From an uncultured SAR116 cluster alpha proteobacterium (GTDB lineage: Bacteria > Pseudomonadota > Alphaproteobacteria > Puniceispirillales > Puniceispirillaceae), in the NCBI GenBank assembly GCA_902622515.1, contig CACNQE010000003.1:1-64000 (forward strand): a stretch of 64,000 nucleotides of DNA, in the 5' to 3' direction. Each line of letters begins with the position of its first letter. Position 1 is the stretch's first letter. Both the position numbers and the translations under genes were made by a program. The notes under the pieces are model-generated. The model made no database searches and was not told the DNA's origin. It worked only from the letters and a program-made list of their open reading frames with translations. Shown here in pieces: positions 7,362 through 17,071 of the stretch.

Positions 7362-8543
7362 ATGAGCGATGTTCACCTTATTACAGAAATGTTCTCTTCT
7401 GTGGACCGCCTTTCAGAGATTTTGCAGGACCGTCAAATACCGTTTATTTGCAGTGATAATATAACAGCTGACGTTGATATATCATCTAGTAAATGCCAGA
7501 CTCTCATCATAAGCGATCAATACTATAAAAAAGTTGGTAATGATGCACTAATTTCATTCGCGAAAACTTTGAGAGCTAGCCACATATGTGCGGTAAGTGA
7601 AAACCAACCAGAATTTGGAATTACATCTGAACTCGGCGGTAAGATGATTTTCCTTCGCTTGCCTAACCAAAAAAGTGAAAATATTAGCGAAGATTATGGA
7701 TTGCAAATGCTTGCAACATTAGTATCCAACTCAGGCGTTGTTGCGGCAAGTGACGAAAGTAGTCAAAAATTATTCAAATTGGCAAAGCGAGTCGCTAATA
7801 CAGATGTAACTGTTTTTATAAACGGCCCAACTGGAACTGGCAAAGAAGTATTATCTAAGTTCATACACAATAATTCAAAACGAAATGAAGCGGGATTTGT
7901 TGCCGTAAATTGCGCAGCTATTCCAGAAAATATGCTAGAGGCTATCTTATTTGGCTACGAAAAAGGTTCGTTCACTGGAGCTTCTACTACCAATAAAGGT
8001 ATTTTTAGAGCTGCGGACAGTGGAACATTATTACTGGATGAAATCTCAGAGATGCCAATTTCCTTGCAGGCAAAATTATTGCGAGCCCTACAAGAAAAAT
8101 CTGTTACGCCAATTGGCTCTCAAACATCAATTCCCGTTGACGTCAGAGTCATAGCTACAACAAATAGGAATATGGTTGAAGAAATCAAAAATGGAAATTT
8201 CCGAGAAGATTTATATTACCGACTAAATGTTTTTCCTCTTTCCACATTAAGTCTGGCAGAGAGAACATCTGACATTATCGCTATTTCAACAGTGTTGATC
8301 AAAAAACACTGTAATGAAATTGAGAGTATACCATTTTTAGCAACATCTGCTCTCAACCTATTGGTAAATTATACCTGGCCAGGCAATGTTAGAGAGCTGG
8401 AAAATGTAATTCAGCGCGCATTGGTATTATCGGATGGAAAAACCATTAGTGCAGAGGATATCATTATCGATGACACTCTATATCAAGGAGGCGGTCAAGC
8501 ACACATTCAAAACATGATGGAAAAACAAGCTATAGCAGGATAA
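7362..8543 (+). CDS. fleT: sigma-54 activator lacking a DNA-binding domain, FleT-like
   Basis: This 393-residue protein has an N-terminal domain of about 130 residues that looks like a degenerate receiver. It is followed by a complete AAA+ sigma-54 interaction domain: Walker [25 protein letters not shown], Walker B GTLLLDEISEMP, and [15 protein letters not shown]. It stops about 30 residues after the AAA+ lid, and no Fis-type helix-turn-helix follows. This is not a frameshift artefact, because fliE starts 10 bases after the stop. In Rhodobacter sphaeroides the fla1 activator FleT has this architecture, sits ahead of fliE, and works with FleQ. Position and domain complementarity support the same arrangement here. 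Confidence 0.85.
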   Translation: MSDVHLITEMFSSVDRLSEILQDRQIPFICSDNITADVDISSSKCQTLIISDQYYKKVGNDALISFAKTLRASHICAVSENQPEFGITSELGGKMIFLRLPNQKSENISEDYGLQMLATLVSNSGVVAASDESSQKLFKLAKRVANTDVTVFINGPTGTGKEVLSKFIHNNSKRNEAGFVAVNCAAIPENMLEAILFGYEKGSFTGASTTNKGIFRAADSGTLLLDEISEMPISLQAKLLRALQEKSVTPIGSQTSIPVDVRVIATTNRNMVEEIKNGNFREDLYYRLNVFPLSTLSLAERTSDIIAISTVLIKKHCNEIESIPFLATSALNLLVNYTWPGNVRELENVIQRALVLSDGKTISAEDIIIDDTLYQGGGQAHIQNMMEKQAIAG

Positions 8544-8553
8544 GGGGTTTAAA

Positions 8554-8868
8554 ATGACGAGTATAAATTCATCAGTTGTAAAACTTGATAGCCTTCATGA
8601 GAAGGTACTAGAAAAAGCAGCAGAAACACTTGACACATCAGGCCAAAATGTTGAGTTTTCTGATAGAATGAAAAATGCTTTGACAGAAGTCGCAGATGCA
8701 CAAAAACAGGCAGCTGACAGCATGAAGGCCTTTGATCTTGGGCTTGAGACAGACTTGAGTAAAGTTATGGTTGACCAGCAAGTATCCTCCCTTGGATTTC
8801 AACTTACTCTGAACGTAAGAAATAAAATGTTGAGTGCCTACAAAGACATATTAAATATGCCAGTTTAA
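8554..8868 (+). CDS. fliE: flagellar hook-basal body protein FliE
   Basis: FliE joins the MS ring to the proximal rod. The 104-residue product has the conserved pattern: a central helical segment (FSDRMKNALTEVADAQKQA), an acidic stretch with DLGLETDLSKVMV, and a C-terminal helix (LGFQLTLNVRNKMLSAYKDI). The start is ATG 10 bases after fleT, preceded by a GGGG element at the fleT stop. It is the first structural gene of the fleT operon and is followed by fliF, the usual order. Confidence 0.93.
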   Translation: MTSINSSVVKLDSLHEKVLEKAAETLDTSGQNVEFSDRMKNALTEVADAQKQAADSMKAFDLGLETDLSKVMVDQQVSSLGFQLTLNVRNKMLSAYKDILNMPV

Positions 8869-8924
8869 AGCTACTGGATGAATTTTTAAAAAACAATAGG
8901 ATCTATTAAACTGGGAAAAGAAAA

Positions 8925-10637
8925 ATGGCTGAATCTACAACAATGGATAATATGAACTCAACCGCAGTAATAGAGCAGCGAAACGGTATTTTATCAAATG
9001 TGCGCAGACTAACATCTGATCCTAGTTTTAAAAAGTCCCTTCCATCAATTATTGCCGTGTCTGTTTTAGTATTAGGTCTTATAATTTATATGTTATTACA
9101 ACAACCAAGCTTAACACCGTTATATGCCTCACTACCTGAAGCTGAAAAAGCGCGGGTTGTAGAGGCGTTAAAAAATGCGGGATATGACGTAAGCATTGAT
9201 CCATCTACAGGAGATGTATTGGTTCCAACTGGTGATTATCACAAATCACGTATGACACTGGCAGCACAGGGACTTCCCGCATCCGTGCCCGATGGTTATT
9301 CGGCTATAGGTGATATACCTATAGGTTCTAGTAGGTCAGTTGAAAATATTAGATTGAAGCAAAGTCAAGAGATAGAGCTTGCACGCTCAGTTGGTGAAAT
9401 ACAAGGGGTGATTGCAGCTCGTGTTCATTTGGCAATTCCTGAAAAATCTGTTTTTGCGAGAACATCTATGGCGCCTACAGCATCAGTTTTTGTTCAAATG
9501 ACCGAAGGAAGGACATTAAGCAAACAACAAGTGAATGCAATTATTCACTTGGTTTCTTCTTCTGTTCCTAGCCTAGCAAAATCTGATGTAACAGTCGTAG
9601 ATCAATATGGTGGACTGCTATCAAACCCAAATGATGACCCAGCAAGCGCACTATCTGATGCACAATTAGAACATCGAATTAAAGTTGAGGCTATTTATCG
9701 TAGCAGAATAATATCCCTAGTCTCACCTCTTGTTGGAGCTGGCAATGTAACAGCTCAAGTGAATCTTGATATAGACTTTACAAAAAGTGAAATCACCGAA
9801 GAAAGAGTTGACCCAGAAGGAAATGCCCTTCGCAGTGAGCAAAAAAGCTTGGATCTAACCGCTGAAGAAACAGCCAGGGGTGTTCCTGGAGCAACAACTA
9901 ATAGAGCTCCTACCCAGGCAGAAATTGCTACTCAGCAAAATGCAGGAAACGAACCTGGTGAGTTCAAGACTCGTTCTTCTAACGAAGTTCGAAATTATGA
10001 AGTAAGCCGTAAAGTTGAGACAACATTACGACCGTCAAATAAGATCAATCGCATTCAAGCATCTGTTTTAGTGCGAGAAAAGGAGAATGTAAACCCAGAA
10101 ACAGGGCTTTTAGAAGCAGTCTCACTAACGCCAGAACAAATTGCAAACATCGAACAGTTGGTAACAAATGCAATCGGCATTGATAAAGAAAGAGGCGATC
10201 AGTTAACAGTTGAAAGTGCTGCTTTCGTCTCGGATATAGAGGGTATATCCAAGGCTTGGTACGAGATTGATTTCTTTACCAACCTTATTCAACAGGCAAT
10301 GACTGTTCTTGTAATGGGTGTTATTGTTCTTGGTGTTATTCGTCCGCTTATCAACCGTATCATGATACCGACAGCATCTGGAAAACCTGGAGAAGCAATG
10401 GTTGGGTTAGAAGATGATCCCGATTTAGATACCGTTGAAATCGAAGAAGGTGAGAGTCTTGAAGATATAAAAGCTAAGTTAAAGCCTAAAAAAGCAGCAA
10501 TCTCACCTGAGATGTTAGATACTGCAAACTCTTATGATGATAAGGTAGCTATTATTAGAATGATTGTTGGAGAAGAATCTGGACGAGTTGCTAATGTGTT
10601 TAAGTCTATGATGAATGTTGATAAAGAACCTTCATAA
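8925..10637 (+). CDS. fliF: flagellar MS-ring protein FliF
   Basis: FliF forms the MS ring in the inner membrane, the base on which the rotor and export apparatus assemble. The protein has an N-terminal membrane helix (about residues 40-60) and a YscJ/FliF ring-building domain with LTPLYASLPEAEKARVVEAL. Further conserved stretches are SRMTLAAQGLP and ARVHLAIPEKSVF, and a second membrane helix lies near 455-475. The acidic C-terminal tail, which binds FliG, is present. The 570-residue length is normal. It follows fliE by 56 bases. Confidence 0.97.
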   Translation: MAESTTMDNMNSTAVIEQRNGILSNVRRLTSDPSFKKSLPSIIAVSVLVLGLIIYMLLQQPSLTPLYASLPEAEKARVVEALKNAGYDVSIDPSTGDVLVPTGDYHKSRMTLAAQGLPASVPDGYSAIGDIPIGSSRSVENIRLKQSQEIELARSVGEIQGVIAARVHLAIPEKSVFARTSMAPTASVFVQMTEGRTLSKQQVNAIIHLVSSSVPSLAKSDVTVVDQYGGLLSNPNDDPASALSDAQLEHRIKVEAIYRSRIISLVSPLVGAGNVTAQVNLDIDFTKSEITEERVDPEGNALRSEQKSLDLTAEETARGVPGATTNRAPTQAEIATQQNAGNEPGEFKTRSSNEVRNYEVSRKVETTLRPSNKINRIQASVLVREKENVNPETGLLEAVSLTPEQIANIEQLVTNAIGIDKERGDQLTVESAAFVSDIEGISKAWYEIDFFTNLIQQAMTVLVMGVIVLGVIRPLINRIMIPTASGKPGEAMVGLEDDPDLDTVEIEEGESLEDIKAKLKPKKAAISPEMLDTANSYDDKVAIIRMIVGEESGRVANVFKSMMNVDKEPS

Positions 10638-10687
10638 TTGATAAACACGTAGCTTAGAAGATATTTTTGCTAGAATGTGAGAAAAAG

Positions 10688-11731
10688 ATGGCTGAGTCAG
10701 AAAATAAATCAGATGGAAATGAACAAACTGTATATGATTCATTGAACGGCATACAAAAGTCTGCAATCTTGATGATGCTTCTTGGGGAAGAAGAAGCATC
10801 AGAAATTATAAAGAATCTTGGTCCTAAAGAAGTACAAGCCCTTGGTGCTGCTATGTATTCAGTTCAAGGATTAGGCCAAGACACTGTAAATCAGGTGCTC
10901 GACGAGTTTTTATCTATTATAAAACAACAAACGAGCTTAGGCCTTGGAGCTGGCAATTATATTAAAAATGTTCTCAATAAAGCTATCGGGGAAGAGCGCG
11001 CTCAATCCGTTTTAAGCAGGATTGCACCATCTAACTCAGAACGACCCATAGAAATTTTAGATTGGATGGACGCTCCCTCAATAGCTGATTTAATTTCAGA
11101 TGAGCACCCTCAAATCATTGCTTTAATAATTTCTTATTTAGATGCTTCACTTGGTGCAGATGTTCTTAACCTCTTAGCTGAAGAAATGCAGGCTGATGTT
11201 ATAGCCAGAATTGCTAACCTTGATACAGTAGGGCCTGATGCACTAAATGAGCTTGAAGATGTAATGCAAAAGAAATTCAAAGCTAACACATCGCTCCGCG
11301 CTACGCAGGTTGGAGGTATAAAAGCAGCAGCAGCAATAATGAATTTTACTAATCAAGAGCAAGAAAGTAAAATTATGAAAGTCCTTGGCAAGGACGACAA
11401 ACATCTAGTTGTTGCTATTCAAGAAAGTATGTTTGTATTTGAGAATCTTCTTAAATCAGATGACAAATCTCTTCAAATGCTCCTTCGAAATGTAGAAACT
11501 GACGACCTGATCCTTGCTCTCAAAGGAGCAGACGAGATACTTAGAGAAAAACTATTTTCTTGCATGTCATCACGTGCGGCAGCAAATATAGTGGATGAGA
11601 TGGAAGCTCTCGGCCCCGTTCGCCTAAGTGAGGTGCAAGATGCTCAGAAACGAATAATTAACGTCGCGAGACGGATGTCGGATGAAGGCTCTATAGTATT
11701 AGCCGGCCGTGGCGGTGAGGACTACGTCTAA
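10688..11731 (+). CDS. fliG: flagellar motor switch protein FliG
   Basis: FliG is the rotor protein that contacts the stator and transmits switching. The N-terminal domain is recognisable (GIQKSAILMMLLGEEEASEI). The middle domain contains DEHPQIIALIISYL, close to the EHPQ motif. The C-terminal domain contains the charged torque helix (FENLLKSDDKSLQMLLRNVE). I chose the ATG at 10688, preceded by GTGAGAAAAAG, over an upstream in-frame TTG at 10667 because it has the better ribosome binding site and gives a normal length of 347 residues. Confidence 0.97.
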   Translation: MAESENKSDGNEQTVYDSLNGIQKSAILMMLLGEEEASEIIKNLGPKEVQALGAAMYSVQGLGQDTVNQVLDEFLSIIKQQTSLGLGAGNYIKNVLNKAIGEERAQSVLSRIAPSNSERPIEILDWMDAPSIADLISDEHPQIIALIISYLDASLGADVLNLLAEEMQADVIARIANLDTVGPDALNELEDVMQKKFKANTSLRATQVGGIKAAAAIMNFTNQEQESKIMKVLGKDDKHLVVAIQESMFVFENLLKSDDKSLQMLLRNVETDDLILALKGADEILREKLFSCMSSRAAANIVDEMEALGPVRLSEVQDAQKRIINVARRMSDEGSIVLAGRGGEDYV

Positions 11732-11772
11732 TTAAAGAAAGATAATGTTAAATATTTAATTGGAATACCAAA

Positions 11773-13080
11773 ATGGCAAGCGAACAAATTACCTACGCAG
11801 ATGAACAAGCTGAGCTACCCAATGCGTTGGAAGATTCCGAAATCGCGAGGATAATGAAACTTGTGAGTGGATCAGGTTATAAAAAATCTGAAAACGCACC
11901 CACTAGAATAAAACAGGAGTTTAAACCACGGTCTCTTGTTGAAATTGCTATGGAAGCGCAAAAAAAACTAGATAACGAAGACAAAAAATCAAAAAATGAG
12001 TCATTACAAACCAAAGGTGCAAAACAAACTATAGATACAGATACAGATAAAAATGGGGATGAGCCAGTCAAAGCTTTGTCTGCTGAAATTGAGGAAAAAG
12101 ATTCTGAACAAATAGAGTCTCCCTCTTCCCTTCCTGGTAATAATGACATTGAACTAGCTGATGAGCAAATTGGTCTTAACGCAGCTACTCCGGGTGACAA
12201 CGACACTACAATCTCATCAAAAAGTGCTGAAAGCAGTATAACTGAGCCAATTGCTGATTATAGTGAAGGTGCCCAAAGTGAAGAAAGTAGCATACCTGAC
12301 AATATTGAAACCCACACTTCCCAAAGCACTGATGAATTAACTGTTCAATATAACAAAGGTTATAAGGATGGTATAGAAGCTGGAAAAGATGAAAGGGAAA
12401 TAGAATTACAAGAAAAGTTTTCTTCACAATTAAGCATACTTGATGCACTTATATCAAATTTCGCGAAAAATAATTATGCCGATACAGAGCTATTAGAAAA
12501 AGATATTCGAACAACTATCTTATCACTGGCAAGTGAGCGCGCAGGATTCGCCATAAAAGAAATGCCTGAACATTTCCTTAAAAGAATAGACACGCTTATT
12601 TCTCGCGTTGGTACGAGCAGTAAAAATCCTATTATAAAGTTAAATAAGGCAGACTTGAATCATGTGGAAATGGTTAAAGAAAAATCGGAGGCCCTCTCGA
12701 AATTTACTTTTTCTGAGGACGAGACACTAAACCACGGCGACGTAGCTATATCCTTAGGTGGAATCGAAATAGAAGATATAATAGAGAAGCGTATTTCTCT
12801 TACACCTATAGAAACCAATGAGGGAAAAAATACTATTCCAGAAATAGTTACCAAACCAAAAGCGGAAATATCTAATTCTTCAGACACTTTAGTTGGTCAA
12901 AATGAACAAGACGATAAATTAAATGATACCGAGAATAAATCAACACAGCAAATTAAATCTGATGACAGGTCAGAAGTGGTTGAACATGAAGATGAAGTCA
13001 AGGGTAAGAAAAAGAATGAGAGTGAGAGTGACATAACTGCTGAAAATTCCTCTGAAAAAATCCAGGACAAATCATCATGA
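11773..13080 (+). CDS. fliH: flagellar assembly protein FliH (long acidic form)
   Basis: FliH regulates the export ATPase FliI and docks it to the export gate and C-ring. Its position between fliG and fliI, its coupled stop/start with fliI (ATGA) and a central region with YNKGYKDGIEAGKDERE support the call; the glycine-containing repeat there resembles the FliH GxxxG stretch. At 435 residues it is about twice the usual length. Residues about 85-175 and 365-435 are low-complexity, acidic and Ser/Glu/Asp-rich, probably disordered. Only the central 190-345 region looks like a folded FliH core. Confidence 0.8.
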   Translation: MASEQITYADEQAELPNALEDSEIARIMKLVSGSGYKKSENAPTRIKQEFKPRSLVEIAMEAQKKLDNEDKKSKNESLQTKGAKQTIDTDTDKNGDEPVKALSAEIEEKDSEQIESPSSLPGNNDIELADEQIGLNAATPGDNDTTISSKSAESSITEPIADYSEGAQSEESSIPDNIETHTSQSTDELTVQYNKGYKDGIEAGKDEREIELQEKFSSQLSILDALISNFAKNNYADTELLEKDIRTTILSLASERAGFAIKEMPEHFLKRIDTLISRVGTSSKNPIIKLNKADLNHVEMVKEKSEALSKFTFSEDETLNHGDVAISLGGIEIEDIIEKRISLTPIETNEGKNTIPEIVTKPKAEISNSSDTLVGQNEQDDKLNDTENKSTQQIKSDDRSEVVEHEDEVKGKKKNESESDITAENSSEKIQDKSS

Positions 13081-14399
13081 TATCTCTTCAGGAGAAACTT
13101 TCTAAAAGTATCCATTCATTAAATTTGGATCAGCCTATTTCTGTTTCCGGAAGAGTTAATCGATATGATGGACAAATGGTAGAGTGTGATGGTTTTCCAG
13201 CAACAATCGGATCTCTATGTGAAATTGATACAGAAACTAATGGAACTGCAATAGCAGAAATTATTGGATTTCATGGCGGACAAAATCTATTGAGCCTTCA
13301 TGATTTTGGTGCTCGAATAAGCGTTGGTGCAATAGTGCGCGTTATAAATGATGGGTATATGATACCAGTTGGCGAGGGTTTGTTAGGGCGCGTTACAGAT
13401 GCGCTTGGATCACCACTGGATGAAAAGCCCATTCCAACATTAAATGACAAATGGCCTTTGTTGGGAAAGGAATTAAACCCTCTTGCTAAAAATCCTGTGG
13501 ACACCCCTTTGGATGTTGGAGTACGTGCAATAAATAGTCTTCTTACTGTAGGTCGGGGTCAGCGTTTAGGTATTATCGCTGGTTCTGGTGTGGGCAAATC
13601 AATCTTGCTCGGAATGATGAGTAAATATACCGAAGCAGATATTGTAGTCGTTGGAATGATAGGTGAGCGTGGACGAGAAGTTGGAAGTTTTGTAAATACC
13701 ATTTTTTCAGAGGAGTCAAAAGAAAGAACAGCTATAGTAGCTGTACCAGCAGATAGGTCTCCTTTGCTGCGAATAAGAGGAGCTGAGAGAGCAACTGCAA
13801 TTGCAGAATATTTTCGTGATAAAGGGAAAAATGTCCTCTTAATTATGGACTCGCTTACAAGGGTTGCGCATGCTCGAAGAGAAATTGGACTTGCTCTTGG
13901 TGAACAACCAACTTCAAAAGGCTACCCACCCTCTGTTGTTTCCATGATACCTCGTTTGATAGAAAGAACAGGGAGTGGCGTCAAAAATCAAGGAACTATA
14001 ACAGCCATTTACACTGTTCTAGCTGATGGAGATGATTCTAATGACCCTGTTGTGGATACAGCGCGTGCTATTCTTGATGGCCATATACTGTTATCAAGGA
14101 AACAAACACAAATGGGAGTATACCCCGCTATTGATGTGCCTATGTCGGTTAGCCGCGTGATGAGCGAAATCACTGACGAAAATTTACAAAAAAGCGCTCA
14201 GAAATTCAGGAAGCTAGTATCATTATATATGGAGAACCGTGATTTGATTTTAATGGGTGGGTATACATCTGGGCAAGATCCAGAATTAGATGAAGCAGTG
14301 GCTCTTTGGCCAAAATTAATGGGACATATACAACAGGCTGAAACTGAAAGAGCTGATTTTACGGCAAGTAAAGAGGCCCTATTGAGCCTTATCAAATGA
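13077..14399 (+). CDS. fliI: flagellum-specific ATP synthase FliI
   Basis: FliI is the cytoplasmic ATPase of the flagellar type III export system. The F1-beta-like fold is clear: Walker A GIIAGSGVGKSILLG near residue 165, then the family sequence VVGMIGERGREVGSF, Walker B VLLIMDSLTRVAHARREIGL, and GEQPTSKGYPPSVVSMIPRL. The 440-residue length is normal. The ATG overlaps the fliH stop by four bases, so translation is probably coupled. No missing catalytic residue is seen. Confidence 0.98.
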   Translation: MISLQEKLSKSIHSLNLDQPISVSGRVNRYDGQMVECDGFPATIGSLCEIDTETNGTAIAEIIGFHGGQNLLSLHDFGARISVGAIVRVINDGYMIPVGEGLLGRVTDALGSPLDEKPIPTLNDKWPLLGKELNPLAKNPVDTPLDVGVRAINSLLTVGRGQRLGIIAGSGVGKSILLGMMSKYTEADIVVVGMIGERGREVGSFVNTIFSEESKERTAIVAVPADRSPLLRIRGAERATAIAEYFRDKGKNVLLIMDSLTRVAHARREIGLALGEQPTSKGYPPSVVSMIPRLIERTGSGVKNQGTITAIYTVLADGDDSNDPVVDTARAILDGHILLSRKQTQMGVYPAIDVPMSVSRVMSEITDENLQKSAQKFRKLVSLYMENRDLILMGGYTSGQDPELDEAVALWPKLMGHIQQAETERADFTASKEALLSLIK

Positions 14400-14433
14400 C
14401 AAACTCTTTTTGTAGATATGGTGTGAATTTCGG

Positions 14434-14859
14434 ATGAAAAAGAAATCAATATATGAGCGATTTACACTAAAACAACAGATTGGTATATCGAGGCAAGCAG
14501 AAGCAATGCGCATTCTTAACTCTGAACTCAAAAAATCACAAGAATTAGTTCAACAGTTGACCAAAATTGCCAATCAAACCGAAATAAAAATAGGGGAAAC
14601 AAACGCTATTTCCTTACGCTCCTCCTCTTGGTATGGAACAAGAGTGCAGGAACAGCTTGAAACATCAAAGAACCGAAATAAATTCTTACAAAAAGAAGTA
14701 GATGACTCAAAAAAAATGCTTGCCAAGGCAGTCCACAAAAAAAATAAATCAGAAGAGTCATGGCATCAATACGAAGCGAGTGAACGAGCGAATAAAGAAG
14801 AAAAGTTAGATCGAGAAGTCGCAGACCGTAAGAGACTGCCTAGAAAATTTGGTAGATAA
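14434..14859 (+). CDS. fliJ: flagellar export protein FliJ
   Basis: FliJ is a small coiled-coil protein that acts with FliH and FliI, resembling the central stalk of a rotary ATPase. The 141-residue product is highly charged and continuously helical, with heptad-like leucine spacing in the first half and a Lys/Glu-rich second half. Sequence conservation is low in this family, so the call rests on size, coiled-coil character and position right after fliI. It is the last gene before a new sigma-54 promoter. Confidence 0.85.
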   Translation: MKKKSIYERFTLKQQIGISRQAEAMRILNSELKKSQELVQQLTKIANQTEIKIGETNAISLRSSSWYGTRVQEQLETSKNRNKFLQKEVDDSKKMLAKAVHKKNKSEESWHQYEASERANKEEKLDREVADRKRLPRKFGR

Positions 14860-14902
14860 AACCCTTATATTAATAAATTAGTCTTTTAGGCTTTAAAAAA
14901 GT

Positions 14903-14917
14903 TGGCATTTTATTTGC
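14903..14917 (+). promoter_or_regulatory. sigma-54 promoter of fliKLMN
   Basis: TGGCATTTTATTTGC has the -24 GG (14904-14905) and -12 GC (14916-14917) at 12-base spacing. The predicted start near 14929 is about 28 bases ahead of the fliK ATG. Confidence 0.8.
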
Positions 14918-14956
14918 AACGCATTTGAAAATTTTAATTCATTGCGGATAAATAGT

Positions 14957-16441
14957 ATGACACATGTTACCGGTGGAACAAACTCCAGCGTTCAATCTTC
15001 TCAAACCACAAGACAAGCAGAAAAACAAGATAATCAATCTGATGCTTTATTTGAAAACATATTCTCCATAGTGAGCGAACTTGACCCAGATTCTATTGAT
15101 TTTATAAGTAGTGAATTAAAATTAAAATTAAATTCTGGGGAGAAAAATATCTGGCAGTCGATAGAAGCAAATTTAAATGACTCGGACGCTCATACAGGAA
15201 ACCCTGAAGAAAAGAACAACAGCAATCTTGCAACCGCAATAGGAAAATTAAGGTTACTTTTGAATGAGAAAAATTTACAAGAAAACATGGTTGAAGATGG
15301 ATTAGAAGAAAAGATCTCTCCATTGAATAAAAATAATGCCTCTGAAATAAATTTTAACGAAATAAAAATAGAAAAAATACCAGCCGCACATCCATTTTCA
15401 CGCCAGACTTTGGCTTACGCAAACGCCAAACTAACTTCTCTGCCTACAAATAAACTAAGCAATTTTTACGACAACCCCGCAAGTAGTGATGACCTCACCA
15501 AAGTAATTAAGTTAATCGAACAAGCAATAGCATCAAAAGAATCAAGTAATAACCCTTCAGATATAAAAACAGAAAAAAGTTTTGTAAATACTTCCAAACT
15601 CAAAAATACCAGTGCATTGGACAAAGCTATGGAGGTATTAGACGAACAAAAAGTGGTTAAAAAAACTTATGCTGGTCTGGAAAATTTAGAAAGCCTGAAA
15701 AACAAAGAGACAATATCAGTCTCTAAGGATAGTTCTAATAATAAAGATTTTTTAAATACACAGGTTTATAAAATCCCCAATTTGAAACCGCCCTTGATTA
15801 ACTCTTTTAATAGCAAAAGTCATTCAAAAGAAAACACAACAGGAACTTTGACGAGGCAAGTGGAATTGAGTCAGCAACTTACTTCCAATGCAACAAGCCA
15901 ATCAAATATACAAAATAACAGTTTAGATATGCATTCTGGTGGAAATTCAGGACAAGATTCTAACGAATATCAATCTCAAAATCAGATACTTAGAGCCAAC
16001 TCTCCTTTGTCTACTATTCAAAAGCTTAATATGGCCGATAAAGCTTGGAAAGAAGTCCTCGTACGTCAAATAGAAACGCAATTAAAAGATGGCAATAAAA
16101 CTCTAGATATATCTCTAAATCCTAAACAATTAGGTAGAATGACCGTTTCCATTAATTTATCAGGAGATGATGCATCTATACAGATTTCTACAGAGACCTC
16201 TGCCGCTGCCAACATATTATTAGAATCAGAGGGAAAACTGGCACAGATGATGCAGGATTTCGGCTTGCGATTGAGTTTGCTTCAAGCAAGCTTTTCAAGC
16301 AAGCATGAAAAGGAGACAAAACAAGGAAGTGATAATGAAAAGTTATCAAAAACCACTAAAGAATCGTTGGAAGATAAAACTGGACTGAATAAAACAAATT
16401 TGGGAAAAATAGATAATTCAATTTTAAATATAATTGCATGA
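14957..16441 (+). CDS. fliK: flagellar hook-length control protein FliK
   Basis: FliK is exported and measures hook length, then switches the export gate to filament substrates. The first 350 residues are low-complexity, Asn/Ser/Lys-rich and probably extended, as expected for a molecular ruler. The C-terminal Flg_hook domain is conserved (TLDISLNPKQLGRMTVSIN and LLESEGKLAQMMQDFGLRL). I prefer the ATG at 14957; an in-frame TTG at 14942 lies very near the predicted transcription start and has no better ribosome site. The C-terminal extension is Lys/Glu-rich. Confidence 0.92.
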   Translation: MTHVTGGTNSSVQSSQTTRQAEKQDNQSDALFENIFSIVSELDPDSIDFISSELKLKLNSGEKNIWQSIEANLNDSDAHTGNPEEKNNSNLATAIGKLRLLLNEKNLQENMVEDGLEEKISPLNKNNASEINFNEIKIEKIPAAHPFSRQTLAYANAKLTSLPTNKLSNFYDNPASSDDLTKVIKLIEQAIASKESSNNPSDIKTEKSFVNTSKLKNTSALDKAMEVLDEQKVVKKTYAGLENLESLKNKETISVSKDSSNNKDFLNTQVYKIPNLKPPLINSFNSKSHSKENTTGTLTRQVELSQQLTSNATSQSNIQNNSLDMHSGGNSGQDSNEYQSQNQILRANSPLSTIQKLNMADKAWKEVLVRQIETQLKDGNKTLDISLNPKQLGRMTVSINLSGDDASIQISTETSAAANILLESEGKLAQMMQDFGLRLSLLQASFSSKHEKETKQGSDNEKLSKTTKESLEDKTGLNKTNLGKIDNSILNIIA

Positions 16442-16468
16442 TATTATACTAACCTAAAGGAACAAAAA

Positions 16469-17044
16469 ATGGCTGATGAAGAAGTAGAAGAAAAAAAATC
16501 TAAAGGTGGTCTGCTCAAAATCATTTTGTTTGTGGTAGGTGGTATTGTTCTTATTGCAGTAGGGCTCGGTGTTGGCTATTTCGTATTTGGTAGCAGCCAA
16601 CCTGACCCATCAGAGGAAATTGAGGCTATCATTGAAAGAAAAATGGAGGAAGCAGCGGCAGCAGAAGCATCAGAAGATAACTCATCTCCGAAGAAAGTTT
16701 CAAAAGAAACACCAGAGCAAGAAAATTTTGTGACCATTTATTATGAATTCCCAGGGACATTTACAACAAACTTGAGGGGCTCTCGAAAAATGCTTCAAGT
16801 AGGGATAGGTGTTTCAACACAATATGATGATAAAGTGATGATAAATGTTGAGTCACATGAGTTAGCGTTGCGCTCTACAATATTGGGTGTATTGAGTGAA
16901 TTTGCCGAAGAAGACATTGAAGGAACAAATGGAAAGGCTGCACTTGCTTCTGCACTTAAAGAGGGGATAAATAATAAATTAATTTTATTAGAAAACTTTG
17001 GCGGCATTCAGGAAGTTCTATTTACGTCTTTCGTACTAAATTAA
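16469..17044 (+). CDS. fliL: flagellar basal body-associated protein FliL
   Basis: FliL is a single-pass inner-membrane protein that surrounds or stabilises the stator. After a short acidic/Lys-rich cytoplasmic segment there is one membrane helix at about residues 15-45. An acidic linker follows, then the periplasmic FliL domain with YYEFPGTFTTNLRGSRKML and a C-terminal segment ending VLFTSFVLN. The 191-residue length is typical. A clear AAAGGA ribosome site precedes the ATG. Confidence 0.95.
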   Translation: MADEEVEEKKSKGGLLKIILFVVGGIVLIAVGLGVGYFVFGSSQPDPSEEIEAIIERKMEEAAAAEASEDNSSPKKVSKETPEQENFVTIYYEFPGTFTTNLRGSRKMLQVGIGVSTQYDDKVMINVESHELALRSTILGVLSEFAEEDIEGTNGKAALASALKEGINNKLILLENFGGIQEVLFTSFVLN

Positions 17045-17071
17045 GATTTAAATCTAACAGGAGTATTTATC

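Noticed and set aside
11877-12206. 109-codon minus-strand frame
   Set aside because: It is a Ser/Phe-rich shadow of the acidic FliH coding region.
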